The position numbers and the translations under genes are program-made. A stretch of 23,934 nt of DNA from Coprococcus sp. (GTDB taxonomy: Bacteria > Bacillota > Clostridia > Lachnospirales > Lachnospiraceae), in assembly GCA_016297325.1 (NCBI GenBank), contig JAEDGW010000031.1, positions 1 to 23,934 on the forward strand, given 5' to 3'. Below are positions 23,799 through 23,934 of the stretch, in pieces. Each line of letters starts with the position of its first letter. The stretch's first letter is position 1. The notes beneath the pieces are model-generated. The model had not been told where the DNA came from. It searched no databases and was given only the letters and a program-made list of their open reading frames with translations.

Positions 23799-23843
23799 AG
23801 TATAAGATCAGACATATTTATGGCAAATAATATAAAAGACTTC

Positions 23844-23873
23844 TTGACTTGCACTGTACAATTGTGTTATTGT
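23844..23873 (+). promoter_or_regulatory. Promoter for a gene beyond the window
   Basis: TTGACT (23844-23849) and TATTGT (23868-23873) are spaced by 18 bp, and the -10 has an upstream TG (extended -10). GGAGG at 23922-23926 is followed by a possible GTG at 23930, so the next gene probably begins at or just beyond the window edge. Confidence 0.6.
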
Positions 23874-23903
23874 AGACTCTGCGATGAAAGAGGTCTTTTT
23901 TTT
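23874..23903 (+). terminator. Short hairpin plus T-tract after the 80-aa gene
   Basis: AGACTCT (23874-23880) pairs with AGAGGTCT (23889-23896) with one bulged G and an 8-base loop; eight T residues follow at 23896-23903. It probably ends the upstream transcript. The predicted start of the adjacent promoter is near 23880, so its transcripts would lack the left arm and escape termination. Confidence 0.55.
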
Positions 23904-23934
23904 GTGCCTTAAAATAACAATGGAGGTAAGTGGA

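Noticed and set aside
23844..23903. Second promoter-plus-leader-attenuator like that before the PII gene
   Set aside because: The predicted transcription start falls at the end of the left arm of the hairpin, so the hairpin would not form in that transcript; it fits better as the terminator of the upstream gene.

Overview
The window looks like a piece of chromosome from an anaerobic Clostridia-class Firmicute, most likely a Lachnospiraceae-type gut bacterium. This rests on strong AGGAGG ribosome-binding sites, moderate GC content, an oxygen-independent-looking flavin/iron-sulfur dehydrogenase, a GH25 endolysin and the general gene repertoire. The genus cannot be fixed from the sequence alone.

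Layout. (1) 1-665: the 3' end of a phage-type GH25 lysozyme with two Cpl-7-like repeats, probably the right edge of a prophage. It is followed by a gene-free stretch with two tandem 11-bp repeats and a 16-bp palindrome. (2) 972-3227: a large protein with a helical N-terminal part and a TerD-like C-terminal domain. (3) 3251-4078, minus strand: a MerR-family activator with a GyrI/BmrR-like ligand-binding domain. (4) 4299-19531: about 15 kb of co-oriented genes that look like one catabolic island. (5) 19606-20373, minus strand: glutamate racemase. (6) 20664 to the end: chromosomal genes of general type (HD hydrolase, zinc-ribbon membrane protein, SseB-like protein, COG2426 membrane protein, an 80-aa protein), then a terminator and promoter for a gene beyond the window.

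The island encodes a small [2Fe-2S] protein, an FAD/NAD(P) oxidoreductase ending in a 2x[4Fe-4S] ferredoxin-like domain, a free-standing BFD-type [2Fe-2S] protein and a DAO-family flavoprotein. Together these resemble a remodelled opine/hydroxyproline/sarcosine-type dehydrogenase. An iron-dependent alcohol dehydrogenase and a long ornithine-cyclodeaminase-like protein follow. Next come a PII signal protein, a PotABC-like importer, a YtcJ-type amidohydrolase, a PotD-like lipoprotein, an MFS transporter and a second ornithine-cyclodeaminase-like paralogue. A plausible but unproven reading is uptake and anaerobic oxidation of a cationic amine, opine or N-substituted amino acid, with an aldehyde product reduced by the alcohol dehydrogenase.

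The most distinctive signal is regulatory. Promoters in front of the dehydrogenase genes and the PII/transporter genes both have a 19-bp spacer filled by nearly the same dyad (CTRGTAnnATACMAG), the hallmark of MerR-activated promoters. They therefore probably form a regulon of the divergent MerR gene. The second promoter is followed by a strong terminator-like hairpin inside the PII leader, suggesting attenuation or a short RNA.
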